NCBI RefSeq assembly: GCF_049847105.1
Contig: NZ_JBNCNS010000003.1
Coordinates: forward strand, 763,208 to 827,207
From: Gordonia sp049847105
Lineage (GTDB): Bacteria > Actinomycetota > Actinomycetes > Mycobacteriales > Mycobacteriaceae
Length of the DNA stretch: 64,000 nt
Direction: 5' to 3'
Positions 16,195 to 25,518 of this stretch are shown piece by piece. Positions within the stretch are counted from its first letter, which is position 1. Each line of letters begins with the position of its first letter. The notes below the pieces were generated by a model. The model searched no databases. It worked only from the letters and a program-made list of their open reading frames with translations, and was not told the origin of the DNA. A program made the translations under genes and the position numbers.

Positions 16195-18024
16195 GTGACC
16201 GCCACCCGCACGGCCTCGGCTCGCTCCGCTCCCAGGCCGGTCCGCCACCTGGCATTCCTGGTGGTCGTGGCGGTGATAGGTCTGATGGCTGCTGTCGGTG
16301 GCCCTGCACCTCGCGCTGCCGCCGCGCCGCCGGACAGTTGTACGCCGGCCGGTGCGGCGTCGGCATCGGCCGCCCCGACCAACATGGCGGCGGCGGATCA
16401 GGGCGGCGAGGACCGCTACACCACCGCCACCACGACGCCGGTCGACCAGATCGACACCAACGCCCTCGGCCTGCTGAAAGCCGGCACGATCTCGGTCGGC
16501 ACCTTGTCCGACGCCGGCCCCAGCATCTGCGTGAACGGTCAGGGCGTCTTCACGGGCTTCGACAACGAGCTGCTCAAGGCGGTGGCGGCCAAGCTGGGCC
16601 TGCAGATCCAGTTCTCCGGGACCGAGTTCGCCGGACTCCTCTCGCAGGTGGCCAACAACCGGTTCGACGTGGGCTCGTCGTCGATCACCACCACCGACGC
16701 GCGACGCAAGACGGTCGACTTCACCAACGGTTACGACTTCGGCTATTTCTCGTTGGTCGCACCGACGAGCGGGTCGATCAAGGGCTTCTCGGACCTGAGT
16801 GACTCCACCAGGATCGGTGTGGTTCAGGGCACGGTCCAGGACGACTACGTGATCAACACGCTGAAGCTCGACCCGGTGAAGTTCCCCGACTATGCAACCG
16901 CATACGCGAACCTGAAGAGCGGCCAGATCGACGCATGGGTCGCGCCCTCACAGCAGGCGGAGGGCGCGGTCAAGGAGGGTGACGGCACCGCCATCGTCGA
17001 GAACACCTTCAGTGTCAACAACTTCGTCGCCTGGGCGGTCGGCAAGAACAAGCCGAAACTCGTCGAGGCGCTCAACTCCGGCCTCGACGCCATCATCGCC
17101 GACGGCACCTACGCGAAGCTCTACACCGACTGGGTACCGCGTGAACTGCCGGACGGCTGGAAGCCCGGCAGCAAGGCCGCGCCCGAGCCGAAACTGCCCG
17201 ACTTCGCCGCCATCGCCAAGGAGAACGAGGCCGAGAACGCGGGCAAGGCGGACGAGGCGTCGGCTCCGAAGGGCACCTTCGCCCAGCTCGGCAGCACCTT
17301 CTTCAACTGGGACCTCTACCGGGAATCCTTCCCCGACCTGATCAAGACCGGACTGGTCAACACCCTGATCTTGTCGCTGGTATCCGGCGTGCTCGGCACG
17401 ATCCTCGGCATGCTGCTGGCCGTCGCCGGCATCTCCCGCTCACGATGGCTGCGCTGGCCGGCCCGCGTGTACACCGACATCTTCCGCGGTCTGCCCGCAG
17501 TGGTGGTGATCCTGCTCGTCGGTCTCGGGGTGGGCCCGGTGGTCAAGAACCTCACCGGGAACAACCCCTACTGGCTCGGCGCGGTCGCGTTGGCACTGCT
17601 CGCCGCCGCGTACATCGGCGAGATCTTCCGATCGGGTATCCAGAGCGTCGACGACGGGCAGATGGAGGCCTCGCGCGCCATCGGTTTCAGCTACCGGCAG
17701 TCGATGCGGCTCGTCGTGATCCCGCAGGGTGTGCGGCGCGTCCTACCTGCGCTGATGAATCAGTTCATCAGCCTCATCAAGGACAGTTCGCTGGTCTACT
17801 TCCTCGGCCTGCTCGCCAGTCAGCGAGAGCTGTTCGCGGTCGGTCGGGACCTCAACGCGCAGACCGGTAATCTCTCACCGCTGGTGGCGGCGGGCATCGT
17901 CTATCTCGTCCTGACGATTCCGCTCACACACCTCGTGAACTACATCGACAACCGGTTGCGCACCGGCCGTCCCGCCGATGTCGAGGACGACCCGCTGCCG
18001 GCAACAGCGGTCGAGAAGGGATGA
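16195..18024 (+). CDS. Polar amino-acid ABC transporter: substrate-binding protein fused to permease
   Basis: 609 residues from a GTG. Residues 1-~44 are a signal segment (hydrophobic LAFLVVVAVIGLMAAVGG, then PRAAAAPP). Residues ~85-330 are a family-3 solute-binding domain (ISVGTLSDAGPSICVNG; FTGFDNELLKAVAAKLGL; DARRKTVDFTNGYDFGY). From ~380 a His/Glu-type permease follows (LIKTGLVNTLILSLVSGVLG; EIFRSGIQSVDDGQMEASRA, the ATPase-contact loop). The fusion tethers the binding domain outside the membrane. Its stop overlaps the ATPase gene (ATGA). Substrate probably glutamate/glutamine-like or another polar amino acid; not readable. Confidence 0.88.
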   Translation: MTATRTASARSAPRPVRHLAFLVVVAVIGLMAAVGGPAPRAAAAPPDSCTPAGAASASAAPTNMAAADQGGEDRYTTATTTPVDQIDTNALGLLKAGTISVGTLSDAGPSICVNGQGVFTGFDNELLKAVAAKLGLQIQFSGTEFAGLLSQVANNRFDVGSSSITTTDARRKTVDFTNGYDFGYFSLVAPTSGSIKGFSDLSDSTRIGVVQGTVQDDYVINTLKLDPVKFPDYATAYANLKSGQIDAWVAPSQQAEGAVKEGDGTAIVENTFSVNNFVAWAVGKNKPKLVEALNSGLDAIIADGTYAKLYTDWVPRELPDGWKPGSKAAPEPKLPDFAAIAKENEAENAGKADEASAPKGTFAQLGSTFFNWDLYRESFPDLIKTGLVNTLILSLVSGVLGTILGMLLAVAGISRSRWLRWPARVYTDIFRGLPAVVVILLVGLGVGPVVKNLTGNNPYWLGAVALALLAAAYIGEIFRSGIQSVDDGQMEASRAIGFSYRQSMRLVVIPQGVRRVLPALMNQFISLIKDSSLVYFLGLLASQRELFAVGRDLNAQTGNLSPLVAAGIVYLVLTIPLTHLVNYIDNRLRTGRPADVEDDPLPATAVEKG

Positions 18025-18779
18025 GCGACATGGCCGACACCATCACCGCACGCGAGGCGGTCTCCTTGACCGGTACCGACCTGCACCTGTCGTTCGGCAA
18101 GAACCACGTATTGCGGGGGGTCGACATCCAGGTCGACGCGGGGACCACGACGACTGTGATCGGGCCATCCGGATCCGGGAAGTCGACGTTGCTGCGGGTA
18201 CTCAACCGGCTGCACGAACCCGATCAAGGAGATGTGCTCCTCGACGGCCGTTCGGTCCTCGGGGACAATCCCGACGAGCTCCGGCGCCGGATCGGCATGG
18301 TGTTCCAGCATTTCAACCTTTTCCCGCACAAGACGGTCGTGGACAACATCTCACTCGGGCCGCGCAAGCTTCGGGGGCTGGGCAAGGAGGAGGCGCGCGC
18401 CGTCGCGATGCGTCAGCTGGAGATCGTCGGCCTGACCAACAAGGCAGACGCCCGGCCGGGAAGTCTGTCCGGCGGACAGCAACAGCGCGTGGCGATCGCC
18501 CGGGCGCTGGCGATGGAACCACAGGTGATGTTCTTCGACGAGGCGACCTCGGCACTCGACCCAGAACTCGTCAAAGGGGTGCTGTCGCTGATGGCCGACC
18601 TCGCCGAAGAAGGGATGACGATGGTCGTCGTCACCCACGAGATGGGCTATGCCCGCAATGTTTCCGACAGCGTCCTGTTCATGGACCACGGCGCGGTGGT
18701 GGAAACCGGCAAACCCGAGCAGATCTTCGACTCGGCTGAGTCGGAGAGGTTGCGCGCGTTTCTGTCTCAGGTGTTGTGA
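18021..18779 (+). CDS. Polar amino-acid ABC transporter ATP-binding protein
   Basis: 252 residues. Walker A GPSGSGKSTLLRVLNRL, Q-loop VFQHFNLFPHKTVVDN, signature LSGGQQQRVAIARAL, Walker B VMFFDEATSALDPE and H-loop VVVTHEMGYARN are all intact. The FPHKT and DEATSALDPE wording is typical of GlnQ-like importers. Together with the fused upstream protein it forms a complete importer from two genes. Confidence 0.93.
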   Translation: MSDMADTITAREAVSLTGTDLHLSFGKNHVLRGVDIQVDAGTTTTVIGPSGSGKSTLLRVLNRLHEPDQGDVLLDGRSVLGDNPDELRRRIGMVFQHFNLFPHKTVVDNISLGPRKLRGLGKEEARAVAMRQLEIVGLTNKADARPGSLSGGQQQRVAIARALAMEPQVMFFDEATSALDPELVKGVLSLMADLAEEGMTMVVVTHEMGYARNVSDSVLFMDHGAVVETGKPEQIFDSAESERLRAFLSQVL

Positions 18780-18809
18780 GAGCTCAGGGTGTGGTGAGAG
18801 GCGCAGGCC

Positions 18810-19730
18810 TCAACCGACCCCGAACAACTCGGCGGCGTTCTGGTAGAGCACGCCGCGTAGCCAGTCGTCGCCGAGCTCGAGGCGTTGCACGGCCTCGAGT
18901 GCGTGGGTGTACGGGTAGGGGATGTTCGGGAAGTCGCTGCCGAACATGATGCGGTCGCCGAGCTCGCGCAACCGGGGAAGTTCATTTTTCGGGAACGGAG
19001 CGCCCTCCTCGGAGAAGTCGGTGAACGACATGGTCGTGTCGAACCGCACTTCCGGATAGCGCTCGGCGAGATCGAGGAACTCGACGTACTCGGGAGTTCC
19101 CATGTGCGCGACGATCAGTGGCAACGACGGGAAGCGCTGCAGCAGTGCGGCGATCGGCCCGGGACCGGTGTGCGTCCCGGGCGCCGGGCCCGACCCGCAG
19201 TGGATGATGACCGGTATCCGGCTGTCGGCGATCTGCGACCAGACACCGTCGAGAAGCGAATCCAGCGGCGAGAAGTCACCGACCTGGATGTGGCATTTGA
19301 ACACTTGCGTCCCGCGCTGAATGGCCTTCGAGACGTAGGCGGGCGCCGATTCCTCCGGGTAGAAGGTCGCGGTGTGGAGACAGTCCGGATGGTGCGCCGC
19401 GAAATCGGCAGCCCAGCCGTTCAACCACTCGGCCATGTCCGGCTTGTGGGGATAGACCAGGGATGAGTAGGCGCGGACCCCGAAGTCCTGCAGTGTCGTG
19501 ACCCGGACGTCCTCGTCGGCGCGGTAGGTGATCGGCCACTCGCGACCGATCAGTGGGCCGGCGGAGTCGAAGTACGCCCACACCTTGTCCATGACCGGTT
19601 TGGGCATGAAGTGGGTGTGGATGTCGATCATGCCGGGCAACCCGAGGCGCTGCCACATCCCGCGCACCTGTAGTGCCTCCGCTCGCCCGAACGGAACGCT
19701 GTCGCCCTCATCCTGATCCACGGTGTTCAC
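18810..19730 (-). CDS. Amidohydrolase-2 family metal-dependent hydrolase
   Basis: 306 residues from a GTG at 19730; a longer frame to 19805 is possible but adds a basic low-complexity leader. Metal-binding HxH in MIDIHTHFMPKPV, a mid-sequence LIVAHMGTPEYVEF histidine and the C-terminal FGSDFPNIPYPY aspartate fit the PF04909 fold used by decarboxylases and lactonases. Convergent with the ABC ATPase gene. Substrate not identifiable. Confidence 0.85.
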   Translation of the reverse strand: MNTVDQDEGDSVPFGRAEALQVRGMWQRLGLPGMIDIHTHFMPKPVMDKVWAYFDSAGPLIGREWPITYRADEDVRVTTLQDFGVRAYSSLVYPHKPDMAEWLNGWAADFAAHHPDCLHTATFYPEESAPAYVSKAIQRGTQVFKCHIQVGDFSPLDSLLDGVWSQIADSRIPVIIHCGSGPAPGTHTGPGPIAALLQRFPSLPLIVAHMGTPEYVEFLDLAERYPEVRFDTTMSFTDFSEEGAPFPKNELPRLRELGDRIMFGSDFPNIPYPYTHALEAVQRLELGDDWLRGVLYQNAAELFGVG

Positions 19731-19815
19731 ACCGACCACGCTACCGCTGCCTGTCGAGCGCGGACGGCCGGCCCGGTGGCCTGTCCGTTGCACCGTGCCA
19801 AACATATTGGGCGAG

Positions 19816-19833
19816 TGACCAACTTGGTGGTCA
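19816..19833. promoter_or_regulatory. Inverted repeat in the divergent gap before the Liv operon
   Basis: TGACCA and TGGTCA arms flank a 6-bp core in the 262-bp gap between the amidohydrolase and the Liv binding protein. The gap is otherwise without visible genes. Possible operator. Confidence 0.35.
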
Positions 19834-19992
19834 TCGGACCAAATGTCGGATTCTTCGAATTCACGTCGAACGGCAATTGCAACGCGTTACAGTTCTGCCG
19901 GAGGCCAGATGGCGAGCGCGATGTTCACCCTGGCTCCTCCGGCGGTCTGTGAGCTGTCCAGATCTGCCGTTCACCTCTTGAAGGGACCAGCA

Positions 19993-21237
19993 TTGAAACC
20001 ATCGCATTCGGTCAAGCGTGTCCTCCGCACGACAGCGACGATCGGCGCAGCCGGTCTGCTCCTCGTCGGTGGCGTCACGGCGTGTGCTGACGACAATTCC
20101 TCGGACTCAGCCGGATCAGCGGGAAGCACGTCGGCACTGCCGTCGAATGCGGCCACCGGCGACCCGGTCAAGATCGGGTTCATCACGCCCGAAGGCGGCC
20201 CTATCACCGTCCCGATGGTCCGGGAAGGTGGTGAGGCCGCCACGCAATACCTGAACAACAACGGTGGTGGCCTCGGGGGCCACAAGATCGACCTGGTCGT
20301 CTGCAAAGAGCAGGAGGACCCGGCCTCGGCGACGAGCTGCGCGAATCAGATGGTCGAGCAGAAGGTGGCTGCGGTCGTCGCGCCGTTCGGATCGCAGGGG
20401 GCGGTCATGTTGCCGATCGTCGCCGGCGCGGGAATTCCCTACGTCGCGCAGGCGCCGGTCTCGCAGGTAGAGATGATGACGTCGGGAGCGTTCATGCTCT
20501 CGGGCGGCATCGTCGCGGTGTTCGCCGGTCAGGCCGCCACCGCGGCCAAGGAGGGCGTCAAGAAGATCGCGGTCGTCATCTCCGACGCCGGCGACGCGGC
20601 CGCATCGGTGAAGGCGATCGGTACACCGATCTTCAAACAGGCAGGAGTGGATATGGACGTCATCACCATTCCCGCGTCGGCTGCCGATCCCACTCCGCAG
20701 ATCACCGCGGGGCTGGCAGGCAAGCCGGGTGCCGTCACGGTCCTCGGTGAGACCAGTCAGTGCATCTCGACGATCAAGGCGCTGCAGACAGCTGCTCCGA
20801 CGGTCAAGAAATATCTGATCGCCAGCTGCCTCGACAAGCAGGTGATCGATGGCGTGGGTGCAGACGCGGTGGCCGGCGCAAAGGCGTTCACCACGGTCAA
20901 GCTGGACTCCGATGATCCCTCGTCCGAGTTGTACCGCAGTGTCATGGCGACCTATGCGTCCGACGTCGATCCGGCCGGCCTGGCCTACCTGGGCTACCAG
21001 GTGATGATGTCGCTCGGCGAGGTGGGCAAGTCGCTCACCGGTCCGGTCACGCCGAAGGATGTCATGGCGGCGTTCACGGCAGCAAAGGATGTGCCGTTGC
21101 CGGCCGCCCCGGGGCTCAGCTTCACCTGCGACGGCTCGGCTGTTCCGCAGCTGAAGACGCTGTGCAGCAAGTCAATTCTCGTCAGTGATGTCAGTGCTGA
21201 CACAAAGCTGGAAAACACCGTAGCTGTCAACAACTAG
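19993..21237 (+). CDS. Branched-chain amino-acid type ABC substrate-binding lipoprotein
   Basis: 414 residues from a TTG, chosen because AAGGGA lies 6 bases upstream and the product begins with a clean signal peptide; the longer frame to 19843 does not. Lipobox VTAC gives Cys31. The mature domain is type I periplasmic-binding (IGFITPEGGPITVPMVREGG; ACANQMVEQK-like CANQ segment; VVAPFGSQGAVMLPIV). Extracellular, membrane-anchored. It begins the Liv-type operon, followed by a strong hairpin and then the fused transporter gene. Ligand may be an amino acid or a hydrophobic acid; unknown. Confidence 0.87.
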   Translation: MKPSHSVKRVLRTTATIGAAGLLLVGGVTACADDNSSDSAGSAGSTSALPSNAATGDPVKIGFITPEGGPITVPMVREGGEAATQYLNNNGGGLGGHKIDLVVCKEQEDPASATSCANQMVEQKVAAVVAPFGSQGAVMLPIVAGAGIPYVAQAPVSQVEMMTSGAFMLSGGIVAVFAGQAATAAKEGVKKIAVVISDAGDAAASVKAIGTPIFKQAGVDMDVITIPASAADPTPQITAGLAGKPGAVTVLGETSQCISTIKALQTAAPTVKKYLIASCLDKQVIDGVGADAVAGAKAFTTVKLDSDDPSSELYRSVMATYASDVDPAGLAYLGYQVMMSLGEVGKSLTGPVTPKDVMAAFTAAKDVPLPAAPGLSFTCDGSAVPQLKTLCSKSILVSDVSADTKLENTVAVNN

Positions 21238-21245
21238 TACGAGAG

Positions 21246-21278
21246 AGATCGGGGGTCGCCGCCGGCGACCCCCGATCT
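21246..21278. terminator. Strong hairpin between Liv binding-protein and permease genes
   Basis: A perfect 15-bp stem (AGATCGGGGGTCGCC, then its complement at 21264-21278) closes a 3-base loop, 9 bp after the binding-protein stop and 11 bp before the next start. No T-run follows, so it is likely an attenuator or RNA-stability element that raises binding protein over permease. Confidence 0.65.
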
Positions 21279-21288
21279 GGGTTCGCAC

Positions 21289-24051
21289 ATGACTCAGCAT
21301 TTCGCCTTCTTGGCATTGGGCCTCGGCAACGGCGCGGTGTACGCCGCACTCGGACTCGCACTCGTGATGACCTTCAAGAGTTCGGGTGTGGTCAACTTCG
21401 CGACGGGCGCCGTCGCGCTCTACGCGGCCTACACCTTCGGTTTTCTGCGTCACGGAGAGCTCCTCAATCCGATTCCGGGGTTCCCGGCGACGATCGACCT
21501 CGGCGGGGACTGGGCCATCGTGCCGGCGATGATCGTGTCCGTCGCCGTCTCGGCACTTCTCGGCGTGGTGCTGTATCTCCTTGTCTTCCGTCAGATGCGC
21601 ACGGCACCCGCGCTCGCCAAGGCGGTGGCCTCTATCGGTCTGATGCTGGTGATCCAGGCGCTCATCGCGCTGCGGGTCGGAACCGAAACCCCGACCGTGA
21701 GTGCGATCTTCACACCGCGTGTACTCCGGATTGGTGACAGTGCGATCTCGTCCGACCGTTTGTGGCTGGCCGCGGTGGTCATCGGTCTGGCGGTGTGCGC
21801 CGGACTCGTGTTGCGCTACACCCGGTTCGGTATGGCGACGGAAGCGGCAGCCGAGTCAGAGAAGGGCGCGCTGGTCACGGGTCTGTCGCCGGACAAGATT
21901 GCACTCAGCAACTGGGCGCTGTCGTCGGCGGTCGCCGGTATCGGCGGTATCGTGATCGCGCCCATCGTTCCGCTCAACCCGGTGGCATACACGATGTTCA
22001 TCGTGCCGGCGCTGGCCGCCGCCCTGGTGGGCAATTTCACCGGTATCGCGTTGACGGTGGGTGCGGGCCTGCTCATCGGTATGCTCCAGTCCGAGGCGAC
22101 CAACCTGCAGTCGACCGTCGACTGGTTCCCCCAGGCGGGTGTTGCCGAAGCCGTTCCGCTGCTACTCATCTTGGCGTTCCTCCTCATCCGCGGGCAGCCG
22201 CTGCCGGGGCGCGGCGCGATCACCCGGCAAGACCTTGGACGTTCTCCGCGGCCTCGACGTCTGCTGGTTCCCGGCGCGGTCGGATGTGTGGTGGTGCTCG
22301 GCGCCCTGTTCGCCACATCCGGCAGTCTGCGTCTCGCAGTGATCGCCTCGATGATCTTCGCCGTCATCGCACTCTCCCAGGTGGTGGTGACCGGCTATGC
22401 GGGTCAGGTCTCGCTGGCTCAGCTCACGCTGGCCGGAGCGGGCGCATTCGGCCTGAGCAAGATCACCTCCGACCTCGGAGTCCCGTTTCCGTTCGCACCC
22501 ATTCTGGCGGCATGTGGGGCGATGATCATCGGTGTGCTGGTCGGTCTTCCGGCCTTACGGGTTCGGGGATTGCCGCTCATGGTCGCGACCCTGGCTCTCG
22601 CGGTATTCCTGGAGGCCTTCTGGTTCCGGAATCCGAGCCTGAACGGTGGATTACAAGGCGCACCCGTCGATCCACCGAGTCTGTTCGGTATCGACCTCGG
22701 GATCGGGGCCGGTGAGGGCTATCCGAGGATCGCGTTCGGGGTGGTCTGCCTGATCGTGCTCGCGCTGGTGGCGCTGGGTGTCGCGCGGTTGCGCGGAAGT
22801 GCTCTCGGTGCGTCCATGCTGGCGGTGCGGGCCAATGAAAGATCTGCCGCGGCGGCGGGCATCAATGTGGGCGTCACCAAGCTCCTGGCATTCGCCATCG
22901 GTTCGTTTGTGGCCGGCCTGGGTGGTGCGATGCTTGCCTATCAGCAGACGCTCGCCACCGCCAGCTCCTTCACGGTCTTCGCCGGTATCGGGCTCTTTGC
23001 GGTCTTCTACGTTGCCGGTGTGACGTCGGTGTCGGGTGGATTGCTCGCCGGCGTGCTGGCCCCGGGCGGAATCCTCTACTTCATCTCAGATCGCTATCTG
23101 AGCTTCGGCGACTACTACATGCTGGTGAGCGGAATACTGTTGGTGCTCACCGTGGTGACCAGTCCGGACGGACTCGCCGGGTACCTACAACGGATTCGCC
23201 TCCCCGGCGGAAGAGGGGCGCATCCCGCCGAACAGACACCCGAGGCATCCGCGGTTCCGCCGGAATCCGAACGGGCCGTGGGGGAGAAGGTCATCCTGGA
23301 GGTGGCCGGAGTGACCGTGAGCTACGGCCAGGTCGTCGCGGTGGACGATGTGAGCTTCGATCTTCGCGAAGGCGAGATCATCGGACTCATCGGCCCGAAC
23401 GGTGCGGGCAAGACCACCCTCATCGATGCGATCGGCGGATTCGCGGCATCGAGAGGCCGAGTCACGCTGGACGGCAAGGAGATCAGCGGTCTGCCGCCAC
23501 ATCGACGCAGTCGATCAGGTCTGGGGCGGACGTTCCAGGACATCGAGCTCTACGACGAGCTCACCGTTGCGGAGAACGTCACGGTGGGTGCCGCGCGATT
23601 GTCGGGTGACACCGACGAGGCGGTGGCCAACGTGCTGACGCTGCTGGACATCACTCATCTCGCCGATATCCTGGCGGCGGACCTCTCCCAGGGGCAGCGA
23701 CAATTGGTGTCGGTGGCCAGGGTCCTCGCCGGCCGACCACATGTCGCATTGCTCGATGAACCAGCCGCCGGACTCGACACTGCCGAGAGCCGTTGGCTGG
23801 GGGAGCGCCTACGGGCGGCCCGTGCGCTGGGTGTGTCCGTGTTGCTGGTCGACCACGACATGGACCTGGTCCTCAGCATCTGCGACCGTGTGATCGTGCT
23901 CGATCTCGGATCGGTGATCGCCACCGGCACACCGGAACAGATCCGGACGAACGATCTGGTGATCGCTGCATATCTCGGTTCGCCGACGGCACACGACCAG
24001 GAGCAGATCGGGAACTCTCATCCGGTGACGACTGAGGAGGTGCCGTCGTGA
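21289..24051 (+). CDS. LivH-LivM-LivG fusion: branched-chain amino-acid type ABC permease/permease/ATPase
   Basis: 920 residues carrying three proteins in a row. Residues 1-~300 are a LivH-type permease (LGLGNGAVYAALGLALVMTF; NFATGAVALYAAYTFGFL). Residues ~320-625 are a LivM-type permease (YAGQVSLAQLTLAGAGAFGL; AVRANERSAAAAGINV). Residues ~665-900 are a LivG-type ATPase with Walker A GPNGAGKTTLIDAI, signature LSQGQRQLVSVARVLA and Walker B VALLDEPAAGLD. The signature is LSQGQ rather than LSGGQ. The stop overlaps the livF-like gene (GTGA). Such triple fusions occur in actinobacteria; one chain would supply half of the ATPase pair. Confidence 0.9.
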   Translation: MTQHFAFLALGLGNGAVYAALGLALVMTFKSSGVVNFATGAVALYAAYTFGFLRHGELLNPIPGFPATIDLGGDWAIVPAMIVSVAVSALLGVVLYLLVFRQMRTAPALAKAVASIGLMLVIQALIALRVGTETPTVSAIFTPRVLRIGDSAISSDRLWLAAVVIGLAVCAGLVLRYTRFGMATEAAAESEKGALVTGLSPDKIALSNWALSSAVAGIGGIVIAPIVPLNPVAYTMFIVPALAAALVGNFTGIALTVGAGLLIGMLQSEATNLQSTVDWFPQAGVAEAVPLLLILAFLLIRGQPLPGRGAITRQDLGRSPRPRRLLVPGAVGCVVVLGALFATSGSLRLAVIASMIFAVIALSQVVVTGYAGQVSLAQLTLAGAGAFGLSKITSDLGVPFPFAPILAACGAMIIGVLVGLPALRVRGLPLMVATLALAVFLEAFWFRNPSLNGGLQGAPVDPPSLFGIDLGIGAGEGYPRIAFGVVCLIVLALVALGVARLRGSALGASMLAVRANERSAAAAGINVGVTKLLAFAIGSFVAGLGGAMLAYQQTLATASSFTVFAGIGLFAVFYVAGVTSVSGGLLAGVLAPGGILYFISDRYLSFGDYYMLVSGILLVLTVVTSPDGLAGYLQRIRLPGGRGAHPAEQTPEASAVPPESERAVGEKVILEVAGVTVSYGQVVAVDDVSFDLREGEIIGLIGPNGAGKTTLIDAIGGFAASRGRVTLDGKEISGLPPHRRSRSGLGRTFQDIELYDELTVAENVTVGAARLSGDTDEAVANVLTLLDITHLADILAADLSQGQRQLVSVARVLAGRPHVALLDEPAAGLDTAESRWLGERLRAARALGVSVLLVDHDMDLVLSICDRVIVLDLGSVIATGTPEQIRTNDLVIAAYLGSPTAHDQEQIGNSHPVTTEEVPS

Positions 24052-24770
24052 CGGTATTGGGGTGCGAGGGACTGGAAGCCGGGTACTCCCGTGCGGCGCC
24101 GTGTGTCCGAGGGCTGAACATCTCCGTCGAGGAGGGCGAGGTGATCGCGTTGCTCGGCCCCAACGGCGCCGGTAAGACCACCTTGCTGTTGACCCTTGCC
24201 GGTTTGTTGCCGGGCCTGGGTGGAACAGTGTCGTTGGCGGGGCAGGTGCTCCCGTCCGGGAAACCGCGATCCGCGGTTCGCGCCGGTATGGTCATCGTGC
24301 CCGACGATCGCGCCCTGTTCCGAAGACTCACCGCAGAAAAGAATCTGCGTCTGGCGGTCCGAGAACGCGGACATCGCGCCACGCGAGAGTCCATAGAAAA
24401 AGTGTTGCAATACTTTCCGGCGTTGAAACCGCGACTGGGCGTGGCCGCCGGTCAACTCTCCGGCGGGGAGCAGCAGATGCTGGCGATCGCCCGGGCGTTG
24501 CTCCAGAGACCGAAGGTCCTGCTGATCGACGAATTGAGTATGGGACTTGCGCCCGTCGTCGTGGAGGCGATCCTGCCGGTTCTGCGGGACGTCGCGGCGT
24601 CGGAACGCACCGCGGTGCTGTTGGTCGAACAGCATGTCCGGCTTGCGCTCGAGGTGTCCGACCGTGCGATCGTTCTGGTCCACGGACAAGTGCGTCTCGA
24701 GGAGGACTCGTCCGTACTCGCCGGCGATCTCGAGCGGATCGAGCGAGCCTATCTCGGTGGCGTCGGGTGA
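24048..24770 (+). CDS. LivF-type ABC transporter ATP-binding protein
   Basis: 240 residues from a GTG overlapping the fusion gene. Walker A GPNGAGKTTLLLTLAGLLPG (~residues 36-55), signature QLSGGEQQMLAIARALL, Walker B VLLIDELSMGLAP and the LLVEQHVRLALEVSDRAIVL H-loop region are intact; DELSxGLAP is the LivF hallmark. It pairs with the LivG domain of the fused protein to energise import. Confidence 0.93.
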   Translation: MTVLGCEGLEAGYSRAAPCVRGLNISVEEGEVIALLGPNGAGKTTLLLTLAGLLPGLGGTVSLAGQVLPSGKPRSAVRAGMVIVPDDRALFRRLTAEKNLRLAVRERGHRATRESIEKVLQYFPALKPRLGVAAGQLSGGEQQMLAIARALLQRPKVLLIDELSMGLAPVVVEAILPVLRDVAASERTAVLLVEQHVRLALEVSDRAIVLVHGQVRLEEDSSVLAGDLERIERAYLGGVG

Positions 24771-24833
24771 CCACGTGGACGACAGCAACTGCTGCGCAGC
24801 GACAGTCGTCAGGTGCTGCGGCCGACGCACGAA

Positions 24834-25487
24834 TCACGGGTCGGGCGTGCCCGCGGCCTCGGGCATCACGCCCGCCCAGTCCTTCGGGACGATAAAGACA
24901 CCTTCAGCCGCAACGGTCTCGCCATCAGCGTCGGAGATCGCCCCGCGCACGACCTTCTTGCGGCCGTCGCGTTCCACGATGATGGCCTCCGCATGCAACC
25001 GGCCGAGCGGTGTCGGGCGCAGATATCTCATCGTGAGGGTGCCGGTGTAGCACGGAACATCGTCGGCGCTACCGGCCTGGCCGAGGACGTGGTCGAGGAC
25101 CATCGCGCACATCCCGCCGTGCACGCAACCCGGCGGCCCCTCATATGCGGCCCCGAGGGTGAAATCGGTGGACACCAGGCCGCTCTCGTGCCGGGTCACC
25201 TGCAAGGGTGGAGCCACGGCGTTCCGCAGGCCGATCACCGCATTGCCCCACGGCATGCCCTTCATGTCGGCGGTGTGCCGAACGCCGAAGGCGCCGTCGA
25301 TCTGCCTGGTGCGCAACGATTCCACTGCCGAGTCGATCTGACCATGGGCGTCACGGATGACGTCCTCGTCGACCTCGGTGCGGATCACCGCGTCGATCAG
25401 TTCGCGAACGGAGTCGGCGAGGGGACCGAAAAGCGCACGACGACGTTCGAACTCCTGCGTGGAGATGTCTTCGAGTGTGAATTCCAT
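24834..25487 (-). CDS. PaaI-family (hotdog) thioesterase
   Basis: 217 residues. The C-terminal ~130 residues form a hotdog domain with the hallmark GPPGCVHGGMCAMVLDHVLG, followed by YTGTLTMRYLRPTPLG and a basic RDGRKKVVRGAISD strand. An N-terminal helical extension (EFERRRALFGPLADSVRELI) resembles family members in mycolic-acid bacteria. It would hydrolyse an acyl-CoA. It is the last gene of the minus-strand operon that begins with the aldehyde dehydrogenase, 31 bp after the hydrolase gene. Confidence 0.85.
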   Translation of the reverse strand: MEFTLEDISTQEFERRRALFGPLADSVRELIDAVIRTEVDEDVIRDAHGQIDSAVESLRTRQIDGAFGVRHTADMKGMPWGNAVIGLRNAVAPPLQVTRHESGLVSTDFTLGAAYEGPPGCVHGGMCAMVLDHVLGQAGSADDVPCYTGTLTMRYLRPTPLGRLHAEAIIVERDGRKKVVRGAISDADGETVAAEGVFIVPKDWAGVMPEAAGTPDP

Positions 25488-25518
25488 GGTGTCTCGTTTC
25501 CTGCCGCCATCGAGTGGG

